A stretch of DNA of 64,000 nt from Alphaproteobacteria bacterium (lineage in GTDB: Bacteria; Pseudomonadota; Alphaproteobacteria; Micropepsales; Micropepsaceae). The translations under genes were made by a program, and so were the position numbers. The DNA lies in contig JACCXK010000101.1 of assembly GCA_013697055.1 (NCBI GenBank), positions 1 to 64,000 of the forward strand, written 5' to 3'. A model generated the notes under the pieces. That model saw only the letters and a list, made by a program, of their open reading frames with translations, ran no database searches and was not told the DNA's origin. Shown here in pieces: positions 7,893 through 17,154 of the stretch (position 1 is the stretch's first letter; the number at the start of each line of letters is the position of its first letter).

Positions 7893-9830
7893 CTAGTTCG
7901 ACAGCGTTCGAGCGGCGTGTTGGGTGAATGCCCTCTGCGCGGACGCGGCATGTTCCCGCTCCATAAAGCTTTCAAACATCCAGATCAGCCATAGGGCGCG
8001 GCTGTTGTCGGCGCGACCCGCCTGGTGCTCGCCAATCAGCCGGCGAACCGTAGCGATGTTCAGATATTCCGCCGCGGAAAACTCGTCCTTCAGCTTCTGC
8101 TCCAGGAAGGTGCCCAACGCCCCCCGGAACCATTTCGCCAGCGGCACCGAAAAACCCTGCTTGGGCCGATGAAGCGTGTTGCGCGGAACGAGCTTTTCGA
8201 ACGCGCGCTTGAGCAGGATCTTGCCTTCGCTGCCCCGGCGGTTTAGCGCGGACGGCAGCCCCAGCGCCCAGTCGACGAAAGTGTGATCGAGCATCGGCAC
8301 CCGGACCTCCAGGCTGTTGGCCATCGCGGTGCGGTCCACCTTGGTCAGGATGTCGCTGGGAAGCCAGGTCTTGAGGTCGACATATTGCGCCCGGGTGATG
8401 GGATCGTCGGTCGGCGCGGCGCCGGCAAAGGCATTGAGAACCTCAACGGCATGATATCCTTGCAAAGACCGTTTCAGCCCGTCGGAAAAAAGTGCGTTCC
8501 GGGCATCGTCCGCCAGGACCGACACGTTCAGGAAATACCCCATGCGGGAATCGACACTGAGCTCATGGAACGTGTGGCGGGCGCGCAGAAAGCGCGGCGC
8601 ATTGTCAAACTGGGGATAGAAGTTTGCCAATGTCCCGAACAGGGGCCCGCGAATGGCGGCCGGCAGCAATCGTCTGAGATTTTCTTCGCGGGCGTGAAAG
8701 CCGTAGCGCCGGTATCCCGAAAACAGCTCGTCCCCGCCATCACCGGACAGCGCCACCGTGACCGACTTGCGGGCCAGCTGCATCAGGCGAAAGGTGGGCA
8801 TGGCTGAACTGTCGCCAAACGGTTCGTCGAAGATCGCCGGCAGGCGCTCGACCAGGTCGGTTTCGTCGCCTTGCATGCGGTCGATGATGTGGTGCGCGGC
8901 GCAGTGCTTGGCGACCAGGCTGGCATATTCGGTTTCGTCGAATTCGCGGGAATGAAACCCAATGGTGAAAGCGGTCACCGTATCGGGCGCGGTCCTGGCC
9001 ATCAGCGCGGTCACGCCGCTGGAATCGACGCCGCCCGACAGAAACGTTCCCACCGGGACGTCAGCGACCAGTTGGGCTTTCACGATCCGTTCGAGCCGTT
9101 CCAGCAGGGCGTCGTCCAGCCGGGACATCTCGTGATTGTCGATGGCAGCAGGGGCGGGATCCCAATACCGTTGCACGCTGGGCTGTCGTCCGCGCCGGAT
9201 GAGCATCGTAGTCCCGGCCGGCATTTGTTTCACGTTCGCATAGATGGTGCGGGGTTCGGCGATATAGCCGAGGGCGAAGAACTCTTCCACGGCGCAGGGA
9301 TCGATGGTCCTGTCGAGAAGAGGGGAGGGCAGAAGCCCTTTGATTTCCGATGCGAAAACCAAACTCTGGTCCGGAAGGATCGCATAATAGAGCGGCTTCT
9401 CGCCCAGCCGGTCACGCGCCAGGAAAAGCGTTTCGTCACGCCGGTCCCACAGCGCAAAGGCAAACATGCCCGTCAAATGGTTGACGCAGTCCGGGCCCCA
9501 TTCGGCCCAGGCTTCGAGGATGACCTCGGTATCGGAACGGGTTTTGAAGGAATGCCCGCAGCTTTCGAGTTCGGCCCGGAGCTCACGGAAATTGTAGATC
9601 TCGCCGTTGAAGATCAGGCAGGCGTCGCCATTACCGCTGTGCATCGGCTGATCGCCCGTGACCAGATCGATGACGGCCAGCCGGCGATGGCCCAAACCGA
9701 CACCGGGTTCAAAATGAAAGCCGTCCCCGTCCGGCCCGCGATGGCGGATGGCGTCGTTCATGGCGCGCACCAGGGCGCGGTCAGGCAGGCGAGGCGCCTT
9801 CAGGTCAAACCAGCCGGAAATCCCGCACAC
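7893..9830 (-). CDS. AsnB-like glutamine amidotransferase, XrtA-associated
   Basis: A 645-residue protein with an N-terminal class II glutamine amidotransferase domain. Cys2 is exposed after Met removal (MCGISGWF), with 'RHRGPDGDG' and 'FNGEIYNFRELR'. A C-terminal asparagine synthetase domain carries the ATP-pyrophosphatase loop SGGVDSS at residues 265-271 and 'ALSGDGGDELFSGY'. Homologues recur beside exosortase A and are thought to amidate a sugar or peptide substituent rather than make asparagine. The GTG start overlaps the xrtA stop by one base (TAGTG), indicating translational coupling. The true substrate is unknown. Confidence 0.9.
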   Translation of the reverse strand: MCGISGWFDLKAPRLPDRALVRAMNDAIRHRGPDGDGFHFEPGVGLGHRRLAVIDLVTGDQPMHSGNGDACLIFNGEIYNFRELRAELESCGHSFKTRSDTEVILEAWAEWGPDCVNHLTGMFAFALWDRRDETLFLARDRLGEKPLYYAILPDQSLVFASEIKGLLPSPLLDRTIDPCAVEEFFALGYIAEPRTIYANVKQMPAGTTMLIRRGRQPSVQRYWDPAPAAIDNHEMSRLDDALLERLERIVKAQLVADVPVGTFLSGGVDSSGVTALMARTAPDTVTAFTIGFHSREFDETEYASLVAKHCAAHHIIDRMQGDETDLVERLPAIFDEPFGDSSAMPTFRLMQLARKSVTVALSGDGGDELFSGYRRYGFHAREENLRRLLPAAIRGPLFGTLANFYPQFDNAPRFLRARHTFHELSVDSRMGYFLNVSVLADDARNALFSDGLKRSLQGYHAVEVLNAFAGAAPTDDPITRAQYVDLKTWLPSDILTKVDRTAMANSLEVRVPMLDHTFVDWALGLPSALNRRGSEGKILLKRAFEKLVPRNTLHRPKQGFSVPLAKWFRGALGTFLEQKLKDEFSAAEYLNIATVRRLIGEHQAGRADNSRALWLIWMFESFMEREHAASAQRAFTQHAARTLSN

Positions 9831-11377
9831 TATGTCGCTCCATCATGGGACGGCGTGGCGGGCATATCGGCGCGATCCAGGGCCAGGGACAGGTCAACCG
9901 CCGAAACCTGACGGGCCAGCCGCGCGCGTGCATCCTCTACCGGACCGTCTATCGGGGTCGATAGGGCGACAAAGGCCTGGCTTTCCCGGCCCTCGAAAAC
10001 GGCTCTGGTCTGGAGCAATTTCACGGCCATCGGGCTGATCGTGAAGCGGTCATTCACCCAGTAGGTCGACCAGACAAGGCGTTTTTCATAACCCGAATTG
10101 ATGACCGATTCCCGGAACCGGATGTTTTGCTGTCCCTGGGGCGTCGTGCCCGCATCGTTTGTGACCCGACTCCAGACCGTGTTGTCCCAAGCCTGGTTGA
10201 GATGCGCCGTCATGGTATGTCCGGTCCGCGGCCGGGAATAATAGCCGACAAAAAGATCAATCACCGGCGTCGCGGACGCAGTCGACAACATCAGCTGAGC
10301 GTCCGCCCCCGGAAAGTATGGCGACCAATTGCCCGTGTTGCCCTTTTCCCGCCAGCCGCCGGGCTGCAGATAGGCGGCGACCGCGGCAAGATTCGGTTGG
10401 GCGCCGCGGGAATTGTGCCACCACGCAAAGGCGGGACCGGTGGAGATCAGCACAGCCGCAATCGCCACCACCATCGCCAGCTGCTTGAATGTATCAGGCT
10501 TGGGATTCGGCCTGGGCACAAAAGTGGCGTCGTGCACGTCGTCGCGGAAAAACGAACCCAGAAGAATCAGGATTAGCAGGATGGCGACATTGAAGCCCCA
10601 TCCATAGACGATGTGATCCGCGCCGGCGCCATACTCGTTGTTGGTAAAATGCGCGATCAGGATGATGCCCACGCAGCGCAGCCCGTTGCCAATCAGCGGC
10701 ACCACCACCGAAGCGAATAGGAACAGCGCGACCTTGTGAATTTTGCGAAACACAAGATAGGAGAACAGCACGCCCAAGGTCACAGTCGCGACCAAGAAGC
10801 GCAAGCCCGCGCACGCTTCGGCAATTTCAAAGCGCCCATTGGTGAGTTCGAAGGATGTGCCTTCGGTATAGTGCGGGATGTGGAGCAGATTGAGGGAAAT
10901 ATCGACAAAGCGGGTCGCAAATCGCTGCATCGGGGCAATCAGATATTCGCCCGTCGGAACCAGGAACAGCAGGAACAGGATCGGAAACCAGATGACTCGC
11001 AGCACTTCGACCCCCAGAAGCGTGACGATCATCACTTGAATGAGCGCGACCACGGCATATTGGCGGACCTCGTTTATCGAGGACAGTTCTCCCAGCCACC
11101 ACAGCACGAGCAAAAACGGGACGAACCACAGAAAGCGGGGCGCCACCGCCGGTTTTATCATCGCCAACGTGTCGCGCTTTTCCCAGACCAGCCAGGCAAC
11201 GATCGGAACGATCAGAAAACAATGGGAATAGGTGGGGGAAACAATCCAAACCTGCAGCGCCGCAGAAAGCGCATCGTGAAATGCCAGAGCGATCAGGACG
11301 ATGATCGTGGCCAGCGCAATGCCATGGTCCCGCCACGGCTTGGCATTGCCGGGGCCTGCCTCCGCAATCGCTGTCAT
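9830..11377 (-). CDS. xrtA: Exosortase A fused to an EpsI domain
   Basis: An inner-membrane cysteine protease or transpeptidase of about 515 residues, proposed to cut and anchor PEP-CTERM proteins. The first 330 residues form about eight membrane helices. They carry the three exosortase residues: Cys189 in 'EACAGLR', Arg234 in 'GNGLRCVG' and His255 in 'ADHIVYGW'. The last 180 residues form a periplasmic EpsI-type domain ('YLQPGGWREKGNTGNWSPYF', 'YYSRPRTGHTM'), often a separate gene elsewhere. The ATG at 11377 was chosen because the 52 residues before it are not membrane-like and lack family resemblance. It lies between the deacetylase and amidotransferase genes in one operon. Its substrates in this window are the three PEP-CTERM proteins. 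Confidence 0.93.
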   Translation of the reverse strand: MTAIAEAGPGNAKPWRDHGIALATIIVLIALAFHDALSAALQVWIVSPTYSHCFLIVPIVAWLVWEKRDTLAMIKPAVAPRFLWFVPFLLVLWWLGELSSINEVRQYAVVALIQVMIVTLLGVEVLRVIWFPILFLLFLVPTGEYLIAPMQRFATRFVDISLNLLHIPHYTEGTSFELTNGRFEIAEACAGLRFLVATVTLGVLFSYLVFRKIHKVALFLFASVVVPLIGNGLRCVGIILIAHFTNNEYGAGADHIVYGWGFNVAILLILILLGSFFRDDVHDATFVPRPNPKPDTFKQLAMVVAIAAVLISTGPAFAWWHNSRGAQPNLAAVAAYLQPGGWREKGNTGNWSPYFPGADAQLMLSTASATPVIDLFVGYYSRPRTGHTMTAHLNQAWDNTVWSRVTNDAGTTPQGQQNIRFRESVINSGYEKRLVWSTYWVNDRFTISPMAVKLLQTRAVFEGRESQAFVALSTPIDGPVEDARARLARQVSAVDLSLALDRADMPATPSHDGAT

Positions 11378-11447
11378 TGTCCGGGCCTGAATTTGATGAC
11401 TTCGGGCACAATCGCCCAGCCACAGTGAGCCCGCGCTGTGCTCCGGT

Positions 11448-12416
11448 TCATATTCCGGATACCCCGTCGATGTTATGTGCGGCGGCGATGCTTGACCATT
11501 TGAAATCGTCAAGCAGCCGTTCCAGCCGACCATAGGTACGGCCGAGATTCAGGTAATGGCGAATGCGGGTTTTGGTGGATGTGCCCGCGACGCGGGGCTG
11601 GCCAGGATCTATTTCCCAGGGATGGAAATAGAAGGTGCAAGGCTGGTGTTCCTGGTTCTGCACCGTCTTGAGATTGCGCTTGAACACCGCATAGGGAAGC
11701 ATGCGGAAATATCCGCCGCCGCCCGCCGGCCAGTTGCGCCCGAACATCCGCACCGTGGTGACCGGAATTTCCATGAACTTGCTGTCGGCAAAGGGATAGA
11801 AGGCAAAACGCGGCTGTTCCGGGATGCCGTAGAGATCATGCGGGATGGGATGCGTGCTGGAACTGTAGCGGTAGCCGGCTTCCTCCAGCACGTTCAGCGC
11901 CCAGAGATTGCCGCGTGTGATGGAAAAGGACGTGGCGCGGTAGCCATGCACGGCTTTGCCGCCGATGTCCTCCAGCAGTTCCTTGGCGCGCCGCACATCG
12001 TCCGAAAATTCGGTGCGGGATTGGCGGTCGGCGCGGAAATGCGCCAGGCCGTGCGATGCCAGCTCATGGCCGTTATCAACAATCCGTCGAACAAGCTGCG
12101 GATAGCGCTTGGCCACCCAACCCAGTGTGAAGAACGTCGCGGTCGTCTCTTTGCGTGCGAACAGTTCGAGAATACGGTCGACATTGGCTTCGACCCGGCA
12201 TTCCCTGCTGTCCCAGTCGGCGCGATTGATGTGCGGGAAAAAAGCCTCGACCTGGAAATAGTCTTCCACATCGACGGTCATGGCATTGCGCTTGTTATCA
12301 GGGCGAAGGGCCACAGGCCTTTGGCGCCATCCGATGATCGGATCGGCTTCACCCATGACCTGGCGCGCTGGCGTTGCCGCTGGCTGATTCATCGAGACCG
12401 CATCCATGGGATGCAT
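11448..12416 (-). CDS. XrtA-associated polysaccharide deacetylase
   Basis: A NodB-fold, metal-dependent deacetylase of about 322 residues acting on N-acetylated polysaccharide. The motif 'MTVDVEDYFQVEAFFP' supplies the catalytic aspartates. 'NGHELASHGLAHF' supplies the metal-binding histidines. 'GYRATSFSIT' and 'YRYSSSTHPIPHD' match later family motifs. This is the subgroup regularly found beside exosortase A. No signal peptide is evident, as is usual for the subgroup. Three in-frame ATGs (12416, 12407, 12392) are possible starts and none has a strong ribosome site. It lies 70 nt upstream of xrtA on the same strand. Confidence 0.9.
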   Translation of the reverse strand: MHPMDAVSMNQPAATPARQVMGEADPIIGWRQRPVALRPDNKRNAMTVDVEDYFQVEAFFPHINRADWDSRECRVEANVDRILELFARKETTATFFTLGWVAKRYPQLVRRIVDNGHELASHGLAHFRADRQSRTEFSDDVRRAKELLEDIGGKAVHGYRATSFSITRGNLWALNVLEEAGYRYSSSTHPIPHDLYGIPEQPRFAFYPFADSKFMEIPVTTVRMFGRNWPAGGGGYFRMLPYAVFKRNLKTVQNQEHQPCTFYFHPWEIDPGQPRVAGTSTKTRIRHYLNLGRTYGRLERLLDDFKWSSIAAAHNIDGVSGI

Positions 12417-12694
12417 CGCAGGCAAGGCTTGCCGGACATTTCGCGTCTAAACATCATGTTTCTTCAACCAGCCGCTAGCCCGCCGCAAGATAGCATAGGC
12501 CTACCTTTCTATTGCGCTCGCACAACCCGCGCGCAGTATGCATCAGTTCTCTTAATAAGTATTGCACTTCAACCGGTTACAAAGGTGACGGAACGTCATA
12601 AAAATGGATATTCACCGTACCAGCAGAAAGATTGTGCATCTGCGTACGATAGTCCCAGTGCTTGCGTGCGGTTTCATAAAGGCGCCAGAGGGCC
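12417..12694. other. Intergenic spacer upstream of the deacetylase-xrtA operon
   Basis: No gene is seen. It should hold the promoter of the deacetylase operon. A short palindrome TGACG-GAA-CGTCA lies at 12586-12598 and could be an operator. No sigma-54 promoter with correct spacing was found. Confidence 0.4.
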
Positions 12695-14197
12695 TCAATC
12701 AACCGGACACGGCCGCATGAACTTGTCCTGGAATATCCGCAGCGCGCGGCTCTCCGCGCCGCCGGGCCGGCCCGAAAGGAACCATAGCCCGGCGAGAAGG
12801 GAAGGAAAGATCACAAACGTCATAGCGCCGATGAAGCCGCCCCAGAACAAGGCGGGTATGCGGTCCAGGGTTACGGTAGACCAGGTGCCCGGAACGAAAC
12901 GCAGAAGGATGGCGCAGATCGCCGTCGCCAGGATCGTCCGCGCCGCGGTCATGACAAACCCGCGCATCTCGCCTTTGCCGACTTTCCGCAGCTGGAATAT
13001 GGAGATCATAGCCTCGAACGCAAAGGCCGCAACGACGACTTCGGCCACGATCATCAGGTCGCGCGTTTCCCGGATCCAGACCAGAGCCGCGACCTTCAGC
13101 AAGGCCGCCAGGCCTTGCGCGATGGCAACTTCGCGGACCCGGCCCTCGACGGAAAGTGCCAGGGCACTGACATAGCCAAAGGGAGAAAAAACACACAGCC
13201 AGGTCAGGACAGCGATGACAGGCTGGCACGCATCCCACTTGTGTCCCAACAGGCCCGCGACGACGTATCCGGAGGTGGCGGACAACGCCAAGGCGAACGG
13301 TATGGTGCCGAATGCCAGCACGACCGCCACCATCAAGCCCATTCGTGCCGGCGCATTGCCTTCCCGCTGCGCCATCGCAAATCCCGGAAACAATGTCTGG
13401 CTGGCCGGCTCCAGCAATTCGCTGATCGGCAGCATGGCGATCTCGGCCGCCAGCACGTAAATTCCCAGCAGCCCGGTGCCGACATAGGGCGCTATCAGAA
13501 AAGGATCGGACCGGTTCCAGATCGCCACGGTGATGCTGGCCACCCAGGTCCATAGTGAGAAACTCAGCAAGTACCGCCATCCCGCCAAACGCAGCTGGGG
13601 GCGGTGGGGCGAGGCAATATAGGTCATTGCGACATTGCCAACCTTGGAAATGAACGTGCCGGCGACCAGGGCCCAATAGCTGCGGAAGATCACCGCAAGG
13701 CCTATCGTGACCATGAACCCTATCAGCCGGGGTCCCAACTGCATGAAGAATTGAATCCGGAAATTGAGGTCGCGCATGAGCGACGCCATGCCGATATTCT
13801 CGGCGCCTCCGATCATGGCGGTCAGCGCCAACACGAGAAGAACGGGCCTGATGCGGGGATCTCCCAGTGAATCCGAGACGGTGCTCAGCGCCACCAGAAT
13901 TGCGGCTGTCAAGAAACCCCGTCCCAGCTGGATCGTAAAGGCCGCATCGTAAAGTTCCTCCCGGTGATCCTTGAGGCGAACCAGGGCATCCCGTACACCG
14001 ATCTGGGAGAAGGCGTCGATCGACAGCGAGATCGAGGTCGCCAGCGCGACAATTCCGATATCGGCGGGGACCAAAAGCTGCGCCAGAATCAGCGTGCTGA
14101 CGAAGCCCAGGCTGCGGCTGATGACCCGCCATCCCATGTTCCACCCAGCCCCTCTGACCAGGCGGGTCGTGATGGAGTTGGGTTCTTCGACCTTCAT
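12695..14197 (-). CDS. Polysaccharide flippase (Wzx/MOP superfamily)
   Basis: A polytopic membrane protein of 500 residues with roughly 12-14 helices. It resembles lipid-linked oligosaccharide flippases. The N-terminus has the family-typical amphipathic start 'RLVRGAGWNMGWRVISRSLGF', followed by 'ILAQLLVPADIGIVALA'. The middle shows 'FPGFAMAQREGNAPARMGLM', also typical. It would move the undecaprenyl-linked repeat unit across the inner membrane. It lies between the YdcF-like gene and the deacetylase gene on the minus strand. The ATG at 14197 gives the expected N-terminus. Confidence 0.88.
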   Translation of the reverse strand: MKVEEPNSITTRLVRGAGWNMGWRVISRSLGFVSTLILAQLLVPADIGIVALATSISLSIDAFSQIGVRDALVRLKDHREELYDAAFTIQLGRGFLTAAILVALSTVSDSLGDPRIRPVLLVLALTAMIGGAENIGMASLMRDLNFRIQFFMQLGPRLIGFMVTIGLAVIFRSYWALVAGTFISKVGNVAMTYIASPHRPQLRLAGWRYLLSFSLWTWVASITVAIWNRSDPFLIAPYVGTGLLGIYVLAAEIAMLPISELLEPASQTLFPGFAMAQREGNAPARMGLMVAVVLAFGTIPFALALSATSGYVVAGLLGHKWDACQPVIAVLTWLCVFSPFGYVSALALSVEGRVREVAIAQGLAALLKVAALVWIRETRDLMIVAEVVVAAFAFEAMISIFQLRKVGKGEMRGFVMTAARTILATAICAILLRFVPGTWSTVTLDRIPALFWGGFIGAMTFVIFPSLLAGLWFLSGRPGGAESRALRIFQDKFMRPCPVD

Positions 14198-14327
14198 CTC
14201 GTGCAGTCCCGATGACAGCTTTTGTTGCGGAAAGATGTTACGACAGCTGAGTCAGTTTTATAAATGCTTGCGGCGCAACGGGGTGAGGGAGGCGGTTGTT
14301 CCCGGCGACTTTAGCATCGCGTGCTGG

Positions 14328-15113
14328 CTACTGAACTGGCCGCGGGAATAATTCATCCGACTTTCCAGTCAATCGGTAAAATAGCAATCCAACCCATTCA
14401 TGGACGCTGCGGTCAAGCGATTTCAAATTGCTGCCCAGATGCAGATCATTGTCAGCATCCGATTTGTATGCGACGGCTCTCGGAATTATCGGCCATTGAA
14501 GTTTTCTGAAAACGGCCACGCAGCGTGGCACGTCTTGAGCTGACGTTATGAGAATCCATTTCTCCTCGGGCTTGGGACGTGCCAGCGATTTCGCGAAAAG
14601 CACATTTTCGTAGGTGTTTTGGGATGTCGATTCGAATAGGATGCGCTTTGCATCCAGACCTTGTTGTATGAAGAACATCCGCGCAGCATCTGCCTCGGAC
14701 ATTGTGGGTGGGGAGCCCTGGCTGCCGCCTCCACCGGCAAAGACCAATTTTGCGCGCGGATAGAGTTTGGCGAGTCTGACGAACTCTGTCATTCGCTCGG
14801 CTTCGCCGGTCAAGGTCGGCACGTTGCGAGCCAATGTCGTTGCAGTATCCACGGCGCCGCCCAGAACGATCAAACCGTTGACTTGCGAAGGAAGATTTTT
14901 GGCGAGAAATCGATTTTCGAGAGGAGTTGTGATCCAGCCTGTTACCGGCGAATACTCGATCACCAGGAAGATCAACAGCGCGACTGTGGAGATTGCAATA
15001 CCGGACATTCTGGTTCTGCTGAACCACGAAAGCAGTATCCCGCCCGTCAGGAGCACTAGCGTGAGATCGCCGGGGCTGACCAAATGACTTGCCAACTTAG
15101 TGACAAAGGTCAT
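14328..15113 (-). CDS. YdcF/ElyC-like DUF218 membrane protein
   Basis: A 261-residue protein with two N-terminal membrane helices followed by a periplasmic DUF218 domain. The domain shows 'VNGLIVLGGAVDTATTLAR', 'AKLVFAGGGGSQGSPPTMSEADAARMFF', 'ILFESTSQNTYENVLFAK' and 'WILITSAQDVPRCVAVFRK'. Relatives such as ElyC act in envelope or undecaprenyl-phosphate metabolism; the precise reaction is not settled. It starts 13 nt after the XrtA-associated ATPase gene, so it is the last gene of the chain-length operon. A role in lipid-carrier recycling is an inference. Confidence 0.82.
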   Translation of the reverse strand: MTFVTKLASHLVSPGDLTLVLLTGGILLSWFSRTRMSGIAISTVALLIFLVIEYSPVTGWITTPLENRFLAKNLPSQVNGLIVLGGAVDTATTLARNVPTLTGEAERMTEFVRLAKLYPRAKLVFAGGGGSQGSPPTMSEADAARMFFIQQGLDAKRILFESTSQNTYENVLFAKSLARPKPEEKWILITSAQDVPRCVAVFRKLQWPIIPRAVAYKSDADNDLHLGSNLKSLDRSVHEWVGLLFYRLTGKSDELFPRPVQ

Positions 15114-15126
15114 TCAGTCCGGATCC

Positions 15127-16125
15127 TTAATAAGGTTCGTCGGAGCTAGCGAGATGCATGAATTGTTTGAAGATGGCCCCAACACGTCGGGTCAGCGCTT
15201 CTTGCTTGGCCAAGCGTTGTTCAAGGTGCTCAAGCTGGTACGAAGTGATGGCGGTTCCCATGCTAGGCTCATGGAGCGCGGGCGAGCTGGTTTCGTTACC
15301 GACGTTTGCAACGCCAATCTCGCTTGCAAGATCGAGCGCCACCCGGTTGACGTCTTCCGCGGTGAAGGAATGAAGCTCGTCCAGAAATCCCAAGATCATA
15401 AGCCGGCTGCCTAGCGCGTTGATCCGCCGGGGAATGCCGCCCGAATGCACGTAGAGGGCCCCGATGGCGCCGGGAGTAAATTGGGGATCGCCGCTCCACT
15501 CCACCTGATTGAGACGATGGAAAATATAATTTCCGCATTCTTCGCTGGTCAGCGGGCCCAGATGATAGGAGGCGATGACGCGCTGACGAAGCTGCTCCAG
15601 GTCGGGGCTGGCGATGATGCGCCGGAATTGCGGCTGTCCTACCAGAAAACTCTGGAATGGCGCGGCATTGTCCACCTGGAAATTTGAAAGCATTCTCAGC
15701 TCTTCCAGAGCGGCCTCTGAAAGATTCTGAGCTTCGTCCACGATCAGCAGGGCGCGCTTGCCTTCCTGATGCGTGGTGTTGAAAAATTTCTGCAACCGGA
15801 GCAGGAGATCGCTCTTGTCATGCGGAATGTTCCGCATCCCGAATGCCGCCGCCACCATTTTCAAAAGATCATGTCCTGACAACAGGGTGGTCACGACATG
15901 CGCGGCGATGATCTTGCTCTCGTCGATACTCGCAATCAGCTTTTTTACCAGGGTGGTTTTTCCCGCGCCGACATCACCGGTAATCACGATGAAGCCTTCG
16001 CCTCGCGTCAGGCCGTAGGTCAGGTGCGCCATGGCCTGGGAATGGACCGTGCTGCCGAAATAGAAACGCTCGTCCGGAGTTAAAAGAAATGGCTCGGCAC
16101 GCATCTTGTAGAACTTGGTGTACAT
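15127..16125 (-). CDS. XrtA-associated AAA ATPase (ExeA/GspA-like)
   Basis: A 332-residue P-loop ATPase. The conserved start 'MYTKFYKMRAEPFLLTPDERFYFGS' is characteristic of this exosortase-linked group and of ExeA-type proteins. Walker A is GDVGAGKT (50-57) and Walker B is LLIVDEAQ (about 127-134). A sensor region 'GGIPRRINALGSRL' follows. The last 60 residues include a coiled-coil-like stretch (LEHLEQRLAKQEALTRR). The gene is 6 nt downstream of the tyrosine kinase gene in the operon 18722-14328. It probably energises assembly of the export complex; its partner is unknown. Confidence 0.9.
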   Translation of the reverse strand: MYTKFYKMRAEPFLLTPDERFYFGSTVHSQAMAHLTYGLTRGEGFIVITGDVGAGKTTLVKKLIASIDESKIIAAHVVTTLLSGHDLLKMVAAAFGMRNIPHDKSDLLLRLQKFFNTTHQEGKRALLIVDEAQNLSEAALEELRMLSNFQVDNAAPFQSFLVGQPQFRRIIASPDLEQLRQRVIASYHLGPLTSEECGNYIFHRLNQVEWSGDPQFTPGAIGALYVHSGGIPRRINALGSRLMILGFLDELHSFTAEDVNRVALDLASEIGVANVGNETSSPALHEPSMGTAITSYQLEHLEQRLAKQEALTRRVGAIFKQFMHLASSDEPY

Positions 16126-16131
16126 GCGCGG

Positions 16132-17154
16132 CTACGCCTGCGGAGTCGGTGCGGGAGCGGCCTGATCCGCATAACCGTAGTAAGACTGGTATTCCGCCTC
16201 ATTCCAGTTCGGGGCCTTGTTGAACAACAGGCAGATATTCTGGCACGCGGACACCGATTCCAGCGATGTGCGGAGCTGATGCTTGTCGGCCTGATCGGCT
16301 GAGACAACCATGATGACCTGGTGGACATAACCAGCCAGGATCGCGGCTTCCGATGAGGCCAGAACCGGCGGGGTATCGATCACGATCACCCGGTCCGGAT
16401 ACCGGCTCGACATTTCCCGGCACAGATTGACCATCTGGGCGCTCGAAATCAGTTCCGGACTGCCGTTCCTGGGACTGCCGGAAAAAATGACCGAAAGGTT
16501 CGGGACATCGACGCAGCGATGCAAAACGTCGGAAACATTGCTGGTTTTTCCGCTGAGCAGTTCAGTGAGGCCTACCCGGGGGGGAGAGACGAACATGTTT
16601 CCTACTGAAGGGCGAATGATGTCGGCATCTATCAGAAGGACGTGCAAACCCTTTTCCGCTGCCAGGCTCAGCGCGAGATTCATGGAGGAGAATGTCTTGC
16701 CTTCGCCGGGCAGGGAACTGGTGATCATGATGAGATTGTTGACGGCCGCACGGGTTTTAGGATCGCGAACTTTTTGAAGCAGTTTGCGCTTGATGCCGCG
16801 AAATTCGTTGGATATCGCCGAGGTCATGTTGTCGGGTGTAATCATTCCGTTTTGGCGCAATGCGCGGAAATCCAAGCGGACCTGTTTCGGATTGGCCGGT
16901 GCGATGCCCGGATGCGGGGCAGGCACGTTCGCGGACGCATGCGCGGGCTTATCCCCGAGTTGCGCGGTCATCTCATCGCGAACGCTTGGGGTTTCAGCAA
17001 AGGGGCCGGGCAGGGAGGCGACTTTCTCCGCGGCGCGTTCCACCAGACCGATCTTTCTGGGCGGCGCCACATTCGTTGCCGCGCCTTCCTCCGCGGCGAG
17101 GCGTTTTGCCATCCGCTCGATGAGGTTCAGGGGCTCTCCTGGCTTGTCCGTCAT
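16132..17154 (-). CDS. Tyrosine autokinase (CpsD/Wzc-C type, XrtA-associated)
   Basis: A cytoplasmic BY-kinase of 340 residues. The N-terminal 100 residues are low-complexity linker. The kinase domain has Walker A SSLPGEGKT (about 146-154), Walker A' 'VLLIDADIIRP' (about 172-182) and Walker B 'VIVIDTPP'. The C-terminus has a small tyrosine cluster (YQSYYGY) suited to autophosphorylation. Its start overlaps the stop of the chain-length gene in an ATGA arrangement, so the two proteins are translationally coupled. Together they equal a split Wzc. It probably controls polymer length through phosphorylation cycles, possibly opposed by the phosphatase at 2931-3443. Confidence 0.9.
   Translation of the reverse strand: MTDKPGEPLNLIERMAKRLAAEEGAATNVAPPRKIGLVERAAEKVASLPGPFAETPSVRDEMTAQLGDKPAHASANVPAPHPGIAPANPKQVRLDFRALRQNGMITPDNMTSAISNEFRGIKRKLLQKVRDPKTRAAVNNLIMITSSLPGEGKTFSSMNLALSLAAEKGLHVLLIDADIIRPSVGNMFVSPPRVGLTELLSGKTSNVSDVLHRCVDVPNLSVIFSGSPRNGSPELISSAQMVNLCREMSSRYPDRVIVIDTPPVLASSEAAILAGYVHQVIMVVSADQADKHQLRTSLESVSACQNICLLFNKAPNWNEAEYQSYYGYADQAAPAPTPQA

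Noticed and set aside
11556-13175. 539-codon plus-strand frame across the deacetylase and flippase genes
   Set aside because: It overlaps two recognised minus-strand genes and their spacer; GC-rich DNA commonly gives such open frames.
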